Both the position numbers and the translations under genes were made by a program. The notes below the pieces were generated by a model, which was given only the letters and a program-made list of their open reading frames with translations, did no database searches and was not told where the DNA came from. From Alphaproteobacteria bacterium (GTDB taxonomy: Bacteria; Pseudomonadota; Alphaproteobacteria; ATCC43930; CGMCC-115725), in assembly GCA_019238055.1 (NCBI GenBank), contig JAFAOB010000081.1, positions 1 to 35,996 on the forward strand: a stretch of DNA of 35,996 nt. Direction: 5' to 3'. Shown one piece after another: positions 1-8,596 of the stretch (positions are counted from its first letter, which is position 1; the number at the start of each line of letters is the position of its first letter).

Positions 1-131
1 GCAGCAATGCCTGGGTGCTGGAGAACAAGCGCTTGGCGCTGCGCTACGACCGGCTCGGGTTTGTCATTCAGTCGCTGCTCCAGGCGGCCTGCATATTCCT
101 GGTTGCAGGCAGGCTCGCTCGGGAATTCTGA
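1..131 (+). mobile_element. C-terminal fragment of an IS5-type (DDE) transposase, running off the left edge
   Basis: Reading frame from base 3 gives SNAWVLENKRLALRYDRLGFVIQSLLQAACIFLVAGRLAREF*, which resembles the C-terminal end of IS5-family transposases (NAW-ENKRLA-RYDR---QSLLQAA). Confidence 0.72.
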
Positions 132-140
132 AAACCGCCT

Positions 141-1100
141 CTAAGCACCGCCGTAGGAGAAATAAGTTACATCACCGACATTTTCATTGACGGCACCATT
201 GGGCAAGGTCCAAGTCGTGGCGCCGATTGGTGGTGGGATCACCTGGTAGCCGCCGGAAACCGGTGCGTAGAACGCGCCGCCCCAGTCGAGATCGATGGCG
301 CCGCCGGCATTGACCTGCGAGCATGATGGCGGCGGGCTCGCCACGACGGCTCCCTGCGGCGGGGCCACAACAACATATTGGCCACCTTGCGGGGCGTAAT
401 AGACACCATTGGCATAGTAATACGGATTGCCGGCCACCGAAATTGCCGCCACCGCAGCTGGCAATGCGGCAACCGTCGCGCCAATTGCGAACCCCGCGCC
501 AAAGCCCAGCCCGGAATAGTATCCGCCCCAATTGCCGTTGTAGCTGTTCCACGTATTCACGCGATTATTTTGAAGGTTGTTGGCCTCATTAAAGCGGTTG
601 TTCTGCAGATTGTTGGCTTCAATGGTGCGATTGCTTTGAAGCTGGTTGGCTTCATTGAAGCGGTTCTGCTGAAGCTGGCTCGCATTTTGTCCGGCATCGG
701 GGTGATTTTGCTTGAATTGGTCCGCGTTCTGACTGGTGTCCGGATGGTTCGTTTTGAATTGGTCGGTGTTTTGCTGGAATTGCGGATGGCTCTGCTGGAA
801 GGTATCGGAATGATCGGAGAATGTGCTCGCGTTGTGGATACTGCCATAGCCCCCGCGCCCAAACCCGGCATCGGTGCTGCGGTCGGCAAAGCCGCCGTCC
901 CCAAAGCGCGACGCGCCACCAAATCCGCCGCCATGAAAACTACCGAAACCACCGCCTCGGAAGCCGCCAAACCCGCCACCGCTGTGAAAGCCCCCGCCAA
1001 ACCCGAACGCGATCGCATGCTCGGACCCAATCGCAACCAATGCTGCGATTGCTGCTCCGGCGATCACAGTAAGCCCCCTTCGGTCAATGATTTGGCTCAT
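141..1100 (-). CDS. Secreted Gly-rich and Asn/Gln-repeat protein with DUF6515-like C-terminus
   Basis: ORF 141..1199; likely start is MSQIIDRRGLTVIAGAAIAALVAIGSEHAIA (signal peptide) at 1100. Followed by a GGGF-rich segment, NNLQNNRFNEA-type repeats and a C-terminal YYYANGVYYAPQGGQYVVVAPPQGAVVASPP block. Confidence 0.75.
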   Translation of the reverse strand: MSQIIDRRGLTVIAGAAIAALVAIGSEHAIAFGFGGGFHSGGGFGGFRGGGFGSFHGGGFGGASRFGDGGFADRSTDAGFGRGGYGSIHNASTFSDHSDTFQQSHPQFQQNTDQFKTNHPDTSQNADQFKQNHPDAGQNASQLQQNRFNEANQLQSNRTIEANNLQNNRFNEANNLQNNRVNTWNSYNGNWGGYYSGLGFGAGFAIGATVAALPAAVAAISVAGNPYYYANGVYYAPQGGQYVVVAPPQGAVVASPPPSCSQVNAGGAIDLDWGGAFYAPVSGGYQVIPPPIGATTWTLPNGAVNENVGDVTYFSYGGA

Positions 1101-1215
1101 CGTCGCTATTCTCCTAATTCTATTGGGTGGCCGCGACAGTCGCGAATGGAATTTTCTGGGTTCCTGGCGGCAAGTCCGGCGTGAACACCGACGGCGCAAT
1201 GCGCGGCGTAAAATT

Positions 1216-1915
1216 TCAATTCGCGAACACGGCCTGGAATTGCGGTTGCGACGCCTGCGTTTTGTAAGTGATGATGAGCTTGCACGGCGTCAGCTGCGGT
1301 CCGTTCTCGATCCAGATTTGCCAGTCAATATCCTTTCAACAAAGGCAAGGGTCCGGCAATTTCGGCCATTGACATCATTCTGCCCGAGGTCGAACCCATA
1401 TTGGATTTTGTCGCGGACCTGTTTGTACGGATCGGTGTAGAGGAGGTCGGCGAGCGGCGGGGCGAAATCCAATTTCGGCACCAACTGGCTCAACATTGCG
1501 TCGATATTGGGCGGGGCTGCGGCGCTCGCATAAAAAGGCGTCGCCGGATCATAGAGTGTCACCGACTTGCCGTCGTACCAGAATTGCCGGGCGCCAAGGT
1601 CGCCGTTCCATTCGACATAGAGCCGGCCGGGACGTTGTAGTACGACCTCTTCAGCAGCCGAAAATTGCAATTTCTGTCCCGAAGGCAGAACATGGTCAAA
1701 GGTGACATCGGCGTGGAAAGTGAATTGCTGAGCCGTACCGATATAGGCGCCGACTTCTTTGAGCACCCGATCAGCTCCGGAGCGATTGCGGGCGCGGCCG
1801 CACTCTTTGGCGTGGGCGGCGCGGCCGGCACAGCGGCCCGGTTCTGGGCTGTTGCTCCCTCGACAGCGAGCGCGGCGACAATTGCCGTGCCAACGACAAG
1901 TTGGGTGATCCTCAT
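1216..1915 (-). pseudogene. DUF2092-type periplasmic protein gene, interrupted by two frameshifts
   Basis: Signal peptide MRITQLVVGTAIVAALAVEGATAQ in one frame (1559..1915), body ...ADRVLKEVGAYIGTAQQFTFHADVTFDHVLPSGQKLQFSAAEEVVLQRPGRLYVEWNGD... in a second (1290..1766), and C-terminus DWQIWIENGPQLTPCKLIITYKTQASQPQFQAVFAN* in a third. Junctions at about 1771-1780 and 1330-1337. Confidence 0.72.
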
Positions 1916-1951
1916 TGGATAATCTCCGATGACATTGGCGGACGGAATGTC

Positions 1952-2227
1952 TTAGCGTCCGATCGCCTTGAGGTAAGCGCCTTCATCCTCGACGCGCTGA
2001 ACGCAGATTGCATGACATACCCAATAATCGCCTGGATTCCGCGCCATGCAGAGTGCACATTGCTGTCCGGCGAGGTCCGACCGACCTGCCACGGTGTTCG
2101 GATCAGGCTGGGCGCATCCTGTAAAAAAGCTCAGCGCCACCACGGGTACAAAAATACGCAAACGGCTCAAGCGGTCGAACAAACCCAGTCGATTTAGCAT
2201 TGCTATGACCTTGACGCCATTGATCAA
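1952..2227 (-). CDS. Small predicted lipoprotein with C-terminal Cys pairs
   Basis: 91 aa; hydrophobic N-terminus and lipobox-like LSFFTGC; C-terminal CALCMARNPGDYWVCHAIC. Confidence 0.6.
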   Translation of the reverse strand: MINGVKVIAMLNRLGLFDRLSRLRIFVPVVALSFFTGCAQPDPNTVAGRSDLAGQQCALCMARNPGDYWVCHAICVQRVEDEGAYLKAIGR

Positions 2228-2378
2228 AGTCCAGGTAATTAGGGCCTGTTATGTCGATCATTTGATCTCCTGTCCGGGTCGGCAAGGACCTGCTGGAAGT
2301 AGACCGGCTCAGGTTACAGCGTAACATTCTCCCGCGGCCGAGCCGTGAGCGCTATGGATTTTCGGAAAATGGCGCGCC

Positions 2379-3368
2379 TTACTCGACTTCTCGACGAACG
2401 CGGCGTCCGCCAAATGATATGGGCGGCACGCCGTAAGATGAGCGTAACGTTGCAGACGGTATTTCGCCATAAATCATGTGGTACTCCGCGGCAAATCGGC
2501 CGAGACTGGTGAAGCCGTGCCGTCGGGCAATCTCGCTAACGGTCGCTGTTTCGATATTTCCACCCCGTAACTCCCGGTACACCCGTTGCATCGCCTGCCG
2601 ACGACGATAATCGACGGGGGTCATTCCGAGGTGGATTTTGCAGCACTCGCGCAACAGCCGATCTGAGATACCCAGCGCGGCAGAGATGTCCGACAACGAG
2701 CGGCCCGATCCGTCGTGGAGCAGGTCGTCGAACCGCGCCAACATGTCTCGATGCCGTCTAGCGGTGGGGGTTTCCTCTTCGGCTATGGTAGACAGGCATT
2801 CGATCAGCGTCCCGATGATCTGCTGCTCGAGCGCGTGTGTCGCCTCGACATCGGCCATGCTAAATGGTCGCGTTCGGGTGGTTCGGATCGCGGCACGGCA
2901 GAGATCGCGCAGCTCCTTTATGACAGCAGATGATGACTGCCATCGTGCGACACCGCCCGGAATGATAAAGTCCGGTCCGGCGACTGCGCGGCCAATTTCA
3001 AGCAAATCCCGTTCCCGCATTCGGAGCATGCTCCATATAGCCGGCCCGTCAGTGCGGGTATGCAGCCGCTCGTCGGGCTGGATGGTAATGATCTCATTCG
3101 GCCCGATCTCGATCCCGGCCCAGACCGGTGATGGGGCATTGCCTGCGGTGGACAACACCAGGAGGATGCCAGCCGGAACGCTGACGAAGGCGATCCGAGT
3201 CAGCTGCTCTTCAACGTCCGACAGACGCAGCCTGTGCAGTGCAATCTGGGTTAGCCGCGCGCGAAAAGACCCGCGTCCGGTGACCAGCAGGCCAAGGCAT
3301 CCCTCTTGACCTAAGGCAGTCTCAAAATCCTCAGCTTCGCTGAACACCGACGCGATGCTGCCCGGCAT
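2379..3368 (-). CDS. AraC-family transcriptional regulator
   Basis: 329 aa; C-terminal double HTH: SLSDISAALGISDRLLRECCKIHLGMTPVDYRRRQAMQRVYRELR...TVSEIARRHGFTSLGRFAAEYHMIYGEIPS. Confidence 0.88.
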   Translation of the reverse strand: MPGSIASVFSEAEDFETALGQEGCLGLLVTGRGSFRARLTQIALHRLRLSDVEEQLTRIAFVSVPAGILLVLSTAGNAPSPVWAGIEIGPNEIITIQPDERLHTRTDGPAIWSMLRMRERDLLEIGRAVAGPDFIIPGGVARWQSSSAVIKELRDLCRAAIRTTRTRPFSMADVEATHALEQQIIGTLIECLSTIAEEETPTARRHRDMLARFDDLLHDGSGRSLSDISAALGISDRLLRECCKIHLGMTPVDYRRRQAMQRVYRELRGGNIETATVSEIARRHGFTSLGRFAAEYHMIYGEIPSATLRSSYGVPPISFGGRRVRREVE

Positions 3369-4449
3369 GTTCTTCCCACCTGTGGCTCATGGCCGGCCGC
3401 GCTGGAAAGAGGCCTGGCATCAAAAAGAATTTGCGATCAGAAACGAGACCTCCGCTATGCGATATCGGAAAATGCTTGCGTGTACGGCACCGAGATTTTG
3501 TTGCCGGGCGATATTGCCTTGTGCCCTCAGGCCAGCAGCAGGATCCTCGTCGCAGCCCCGAAGCCGTATCTGTTCATGGAGTGAAGCCACCAATCAGGTT
3601 CAAAAAGCAGCAGATTTGATGCAGCGTGCCGCAGCTTCGACTCGGACGAATTGTTTAGATAAAGCCCTCAACGGTTCCGGGCCCATCGCAAAACCGACCG
3701 CGGCGGACCCATCCGCTACGCAATGCGCGATCGGATCTCACTGAGTGGGAGAGGATCAGATCATTTTTGGTGCGGGGGATCCCGATGTTGCCGCGGCCCA
3801 TCTGTGCAAAATTGAGTTCCAATGCCGCAATCTTTGTGCGCAAGACCTGGTCCCATCTTCAACGAAAGGCCTGCGATACGGACATCGGCCTTGGGCATGA
3901 TCATTATATCTGTTATCGGCGCGCGGTGCCGAATTCGCGTGACCCGGCCCGATAGCGCTATCATGCCGTCATTTGTCATAGCTGAGGCCGCGACCGTGGA
4001 AGTTCGTCTGGCTCTCGCAAACATTGTCTTTGTTTTGCTGCTATTGCTCCATTGCCTTTTGGCGTGTATGTGAAATCGTCATCCTGTCATTGCGGATCAT
4101 TATTGAACACCTCATTGACAGCCGTCGAGACAAGCCGTCGTCGTTCCTCCTCCTCCCACCGAACGTGCTCGACACAGCCAGGCTGAAACGGGTTTCGGTT
4201 GGTCGGCTTAGCGCGCGAGCCTGGGTTATCGAACCTATTTCTTCCGGCTTGGATTGCATCAAACCGCCGGCGCCATTCCACACGATTATCCTCCGCCGAA
4301 GGTGATGGCCCGCGATCGACCAGGCTGTTAAGTTCGATCCTTACCGGCGAGGTCGGGAGCGCTTCGGCACATTGCTTGTAGTAAAGGTAGATGTTCCGGC
4401 CCCGCAGGGGCAGCGGGTCACCCGATACGCTCACCAATGCGCCAGCAGC

Positions 4450-4615
4450 AGCGTTTGCAAGGTCATCATGTGCTCCCGGTGGATGGTCGATCGAGTCGCG
4501 CCCACCTTGGGCCGTGCGCCGCTCCAATGAACAAAGCTGGGAAATGAGGCGGGGTTGGTCCAATAGCTCGACCCGGCCGGAATTCAATATCGGCAGGAAA
4601 TCACGATGCCATTAA
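4450..4615 (-). pseudogene. Remnant of phage terminase large subunit (C-terminal part)
   Basis: [55 protein letters not shown] matches the terminase C-terminal nuclease signature ([16 protein letters not shown]); an in-frame stop lies just upstream and no other terminase domains are present. Confidence 0.68.
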
Positions 4616-4695
4616 ATTCCCTTAGGCACCTGATAATAAAGGCACATCGGATTTGCGCCATTATGCGCCTTTGAACGAAAGTAATGGCGCAAACT

Positions 4696-5765
4696 TTAGG
4701 TGGAGGCTGCACCGGGGCGTTTCGCATGATTGACACAGAGGTCTTGCCGTTCTTTGTAGTCGGTCGGGTCTTCGTAGGCCTTGCGGAACAAGACCTCGTT
4801 CGTGAGCCATGTTTTGATGACCGCGCGCTTGCTTTTCGGTTAGCCCGGATGCGTATCGTTGCACGACCGGCCAAACGGTGCGTTCCTGAGCGTTGGGCCC
4901 ATCGCTGTAGCGCTATCCTTCTTTGAGCCCGACGGCCGCGTCGATATCGTTGAGGATTAGGTTGGCGATCGCGCCATTGATCACCCGCCATATATCGGGC
5001 GGTGTCCACGGCAACGCCGCGGCGACGATCTCGCCATTGTCGAGGTTATAGAGCGCCTTTTCGTACCATTGAGCGTCGCCGATGGCGGCATAGTTCTGCT
5101 TGGCGTCGAGCCTGACATAGCGGCTGCGGCTTTGCCGGCTGGTTGGTATGCCGAGCGCCTCAGCATCTTCTTCCGTCATCGTGGTGAGTGTCAGGATGAT
5201 GCGGGCGCCGCCGATGATCGCGGAAGCGCCGCGCGCGGTGCCGGGATCATCTGCTATGGAGCGGAATTCGGCAATAATGGCAGGAAGCGCGGTGTGTAGT
5301 TCCGCCAATGGATCGGCGATCAGGACGTCCGGGCAATGATCCTCGATCAACTGACGCAGCTCGTCCATCGCTGGGCATTGACGATTATTCCGATATCGCT
5401 GTTCCGCGCCAGCAGTGTACCAACGCCCTGGGCCCAACGCGAATGACCTTACCGCTGATATCGCGCGGTAAGGCTTCAAACTGGCGTAGCATTGTGGAAA
5501 GCTGCCGTCGCTGTTCGATTTTGTCATCCTCGACATTGTAGATGATGCATTTTCCTGGCGCGGTCGGGCGGAAATCCCCGTGCGGTTTGTCGAGCGCGAT
5601 CGCGACGGCCCATGCCAGGATTAGGCTCGACTTCATTGCGGACGGCGACCCGGGCAACACGGTGACAGCACCGCGGAGCACATAGCCTGGAGCAATCCAA
5701 AGGCGATAAGGAAGATCCGCCTCAGACCATTCGTTGTCGTCGACCCGGATCGCGCTCGCGGTCCA
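4696..5765 (-). pseudogene. Decayed phage RepA/AAA-like replication ATPase
   Basis: Segments in different frames join into one protein: IRVDDNEWSEADLPYRLWIAPGYVLRGAVTVLPGSPSAMKSSLILAWAVAIALDKPHGDF...YNVEDDKIEQRRQLSTMLRQFEALPRDISGKVIRVGP / GVGTLLARNSDIGIIVNA / PAMDELRQLIEDHCPDVLIADPLAELHT...NLILNDIDAAVGLKEG* / RYSDGPNAQERTVWPVVQRYASGLTEKQAR / AVIKTWLTNEVLFRKAYEDPTDYKERQDLCVNHAKRPGAAST*. At least three frameshifts and one internal TAG. Confidence 0.72.
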
Positions 5766-5859
5766 AGGACCTGCGGATAGGCAGCGCGATCGCTGTAGGT
5801 ACGACGTTACGCTGCCTTCTCGGATCGAGCCGCCGCTTCGCGCCAGTAACGGAAAAGCG

Positions 5860-7122
5860 TCAGCGAGGGCCAATATCGCAGCGGTAGAATCCTTGGGGCC
5901 AATCGATCTGGTTGACGGCCGCGTAAGCGCGGGTACGCGCCTCTGCGTAATCCCTGCCGAGCGCGGTGACGCCGAGGACACGCCCGCCATCGGCAATCAA
6001 TTCTTCGCCGTGGCGGCGGGTCGCGGCGTGAAAGATCTTGACCTGACGATCGGCGGCGGCGCGATCGAGACCCCGTATCGTACTCCCGCGCTCGGGCTCA
6101 TCGGGATAGCCCTTCGCCGCCAGCACGACGCACAGGGCCGCATCGGTATGCCAGCGCAGATCGACCCGGCGCAGAACGCCGTCATGCGCCGCGAGCATCG
6201 CCGGCAGCGGGTCGCTGATCAGCCGCATCATCAGCACTTGCGCCTCCGGATCGCCAAAGCGCGCATTGAATTCGAGCAGCCTCGGGCCCTCTTCGGTCAG
6301 CATTAGCCCGGCATAAAGCACGCCTTTGAACGGCCTGCTTTGCACCCGCATCGCCGCGAGGGCGGGCATCATGACGCGGTCCATGATCCGGCCTTCCAAT
6401 ACCGGCGTTAGTGCCGGCACCGGCGAGATCGCGCCCATGCCGCCGGTATTGGGGCCGGTGTCGCCGTCGCCGACCCGTTTGAAATCCCGCGCAGCGGCGA
6501 GAGGCAGCGCGTCGGTGCCATCGCACAGCGCGAAAAAACTCAGTTCCTCGCCAGCGAGGAAATCCTCGATGACGATTTCCCGCCCGGCTTCACCAAAACT
6601 TTGCTCGACCAGCGCAGCGTCGACTGCGCGGAATGCGTCGTTTCGGTCGTGGGCGATCGTGACCCCTTTGCCGGCGGCGAGCCCGTCGGCCTTGACGACG
6701 ATTGGCATGCGGTTTTTCCGCGCGATATAGCGTTTGGCCGCGGCCGAGTCGCGAAAGCGACGCCATGGGGCGGTCGGGATGCCGGCACGATCGCACAATT
6801 CTTTAGCAAAGCCTTTGGACCCTTCCACCGCAGCCGCGGCCGCGGTCGGGCCAAAGGCAGGCACACCCTCGGTTTCGAGCGCGTCGACGAGCCCCGCGAC
6901 GAGCGGTGCTTCCGGCCCGACGACGACGAATTCGATCCCCTCGCGCCGGCAAAAATCCACGAGGCCGGCAATATCGGACGCACCGATCGGTACGCACTCC
7001 GCTTCCTCGGCGATCCCGGCATTGCCGGGCGCACAGTAGAGCCGATCAACCAGCGGCGAGGCCGCTATCGCCCAGGCAAGCGCATGCTCGCGCCCGCCCG
7101 ATCCTACCACCAGCACCCGCAT
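5860..7122 (-). CDS. purD: Phosphoribosylamine--glycine ligase
   Basis: MRVLVVGSGGREHALAWAIAASPLVDRLYCAPGNAGIA; ATP-grasp motifs; FNARFGDPEAQVLMMRL. Confidence 0.97.
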   Translation of the reverse strand: MRVLVVGSGGREHALAWAIAASPLVDRLYCAPGNAGIAEEAECVPIGASDIAGLVDFCRREGIEFVVVGPEAPLVAGLVDALETEGVPAFGPTAAAAAVEGSKGFAKELCDRAGIPTAPWRRFRDSAAAKRYIARKNRMPIVVKADGLAAGKGVTIAHDRNDAFRAVDAALVEQSFGEAGREIVIEDFLAGEELSFFALCDGTDALPLAAARDFKRVGDGDTGPNTGGMGAISPVPALTPVLEGRIMDRVMMPALAAMRVQSRPFKGVLYAGLMLTEEGPRLLEFNARFGDPEAQVLMMRLISDPLPAMLAAHDGVLRRVDLRWHTDAALCVVLAAKGYPDEPERGSTIRGLDRAAADRQVKIFHAATRRHGEELIADGGRVLGVTALGRDYAEARTRAYAAVNQIDWPQGFYRCDIGPR

Positions 7123-7156
7123 CGCGCTTGCTCCTGTGCTCGGCTATCATGTGGCC

Positions 7157-8596
7157 ATGAATGACCTTGTGATCACAGCGCCGCCGCAAACCAGCATCAT
7201 CGAATATACCGTGTCCGAGCTGTCGCAGGCACTGCGGCGCTCGATTGAAGACGGGTTCGGCTATGTCCGGGTGCGCGGCGAGGTTTCCGGCTTCAAGCGC
7301 CATGGCTCAGGCCATTGTTATTTCGCGCTCAAGGATGCCGAAGCCGTGCTCGATGCGGTGTGCTGGCGCATGACCGCGATTCGCCTCAGCATCAAGCCTG
7401 AGGACGGCATGGAGGTGGTATGCACCGGGCGGCTGACCACCTTTCCCGGCCGCTCGAAATACCAGATCGTCGTCGATTCGATCGAATTGGCGGGGGTCGG
7501 CGCGCTGCTCAAATTGCTCGAAGAGCGGCGCCAGCGCCTCGCCGCCGAAGGTTTGTTCGCCGCCGAGCGCAAAAAGCCGCTGCCGTTTTTGCCCGAGGTG
7601 ATCGGGGTTGTGACCTCGCCCACCGGTGCCGTCATCCGCGACATCCTGCATCGGCTCGCCGACCGCTTTCCTCGCCATGTGCTGGTTTGGCCGGTCGCGG
7701 TGCAGGGCGAGGCTGCGCCGGCCCAAATCGCGGCAGCGATCGCCGGCTTCAACCGCCTTTCCCAGTCGAGCGTGTCACAGCCGGGCGTGCCGCGGCCTGA
7801 TCTGATCATCGTCGCGCGCGGCGGCGGCAGCCTTGAAGATCTGATGGCCTTCAACGAGGAGATCGTCGTGCGCGCTGCCGCGGCCTCGGCGATCCCGCTG
7901 ATCTCCGCTGTCGGGCACGAGACCGACACGACCTTGATCGACCACGCGAGCGATCGGCGTGCCCCAACCCCGACCGCGGCGGCCGAGATGGCCGTGCCGG
8001 TGCGGTTCGACCTGTTGGCCGAGCTCGCCGGCAAGTCTTCGCGGCTGTCGGGCGGGCTGGCGCGGCTGTTGAGCGAGCGCCGGCTGCATCTGGCGGGGCT
8101 GGCGCGTGGTCTGCCATTGCCGCAGGATTTGATCGGGAATGCGCAGCAGCGGCTCGACGATCGCACTGAGCGCTTGCGGCTCGCCGCCGAGCGCCATTTG
8201 CGCGCCGCCCGTCATCAGCTCGATCTCGCCGCGGTGCGCCTGCGCCCCGACGTCCTGATCGCCGATGTCGAGCGCGCCGGCGTGCGGCTCGCTGAGACGG
8301 ATGTTCGATTACGCGCTGCGGTAACGCGGATGATCGCAGCCAAACGGGACGGCCTCGACAACTTTGCCGGGCGGCTCGCCACCCATTCCGAGCGCCACGA
8401 AAGTCTGTTGGCGCGCGGCTATGTCGTGGTCCGCGACGGTGCGGCGCGAGTCCTGACCGAGGCTGCGGCGATCAAGCCCGGTGAAGGGCTCGAACTCGAG
8501 TTTTACGATGGCAAGGTTAATGTTATCGCCGGTCGGACGCCGCGGCGTCCGGTGCGCCGCACTGCACCGCGCCCGGAACAGGGAAGCTTGTTTTAA
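7157..8596 (+). CDS. xseA: Exodeoxyribonuclease VII large subunit
   Basis: YTVSELSQALRRSIEDGFGYVRVRGEVSGFKRHGSGHCYFALKD; GVVTSPTGAVIRDILHRL; ARGGGSLEDLMAFNEEIVVRA; GHETDTTLIDHASDRRAPTPTAAAEMAVP. ORF is open from 7136; start taken at MNDLVI. Confidence 0.97.
   Translation: MNDLVITAPPQTSIIEYTVSELSQALRRSIEDGFGYVRVRGEVSGFKRHGSGHCYFALKDAEAVLDAVCWRMTAIRLSIKPEDGMEVVCTGRLTTFPGRSKYQIVVDSIELAGVGALLKLLEERRQRLAAEGLFAAERKKPLPFLPEVIGVVTSPTGAVIRDILHRLADRFPRHVLVWPVAVQGEAAPAQIAAAIAGFNRLSQSSVSQPGVPRPDLIIVARGGGSLEDLMAFNEEIVVRAAAASAIPLISAVGHETDTTLIDHASDRRAPTPTAAAEMAVPVRFDLLAELAGKSSRLSGGLARLLSERRLHLAGLARGLPLPQDLIGNAQQRLDDRTERLRLAAERHLRAARHQLDLAAVRLRPDVLIADVERAGVRLAETDVRLRAAVTRMIAAKRDGLDNFAGRLATHSERHESLLARGYVVVRDGAARVLTEAAAIKPGEGLELEFYDGKVNVIAGRTPRRPVRRTAPRPEQGSLF

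Noticed and set aside
3355-4086. Several ORFs of 60-130 aa (3355..3744 +, 3761..4024 -, 3822..4073 +)
   Set aside because: No recognisable motif, signal peptide or convincing SD; treated as non-coding flank of the prophage relic.
4652-4693. Interpretation of the 12-bp inverted repeat as a classical intrinsic terminator
   Set aside because: No U-tract follows the stem on either strand.
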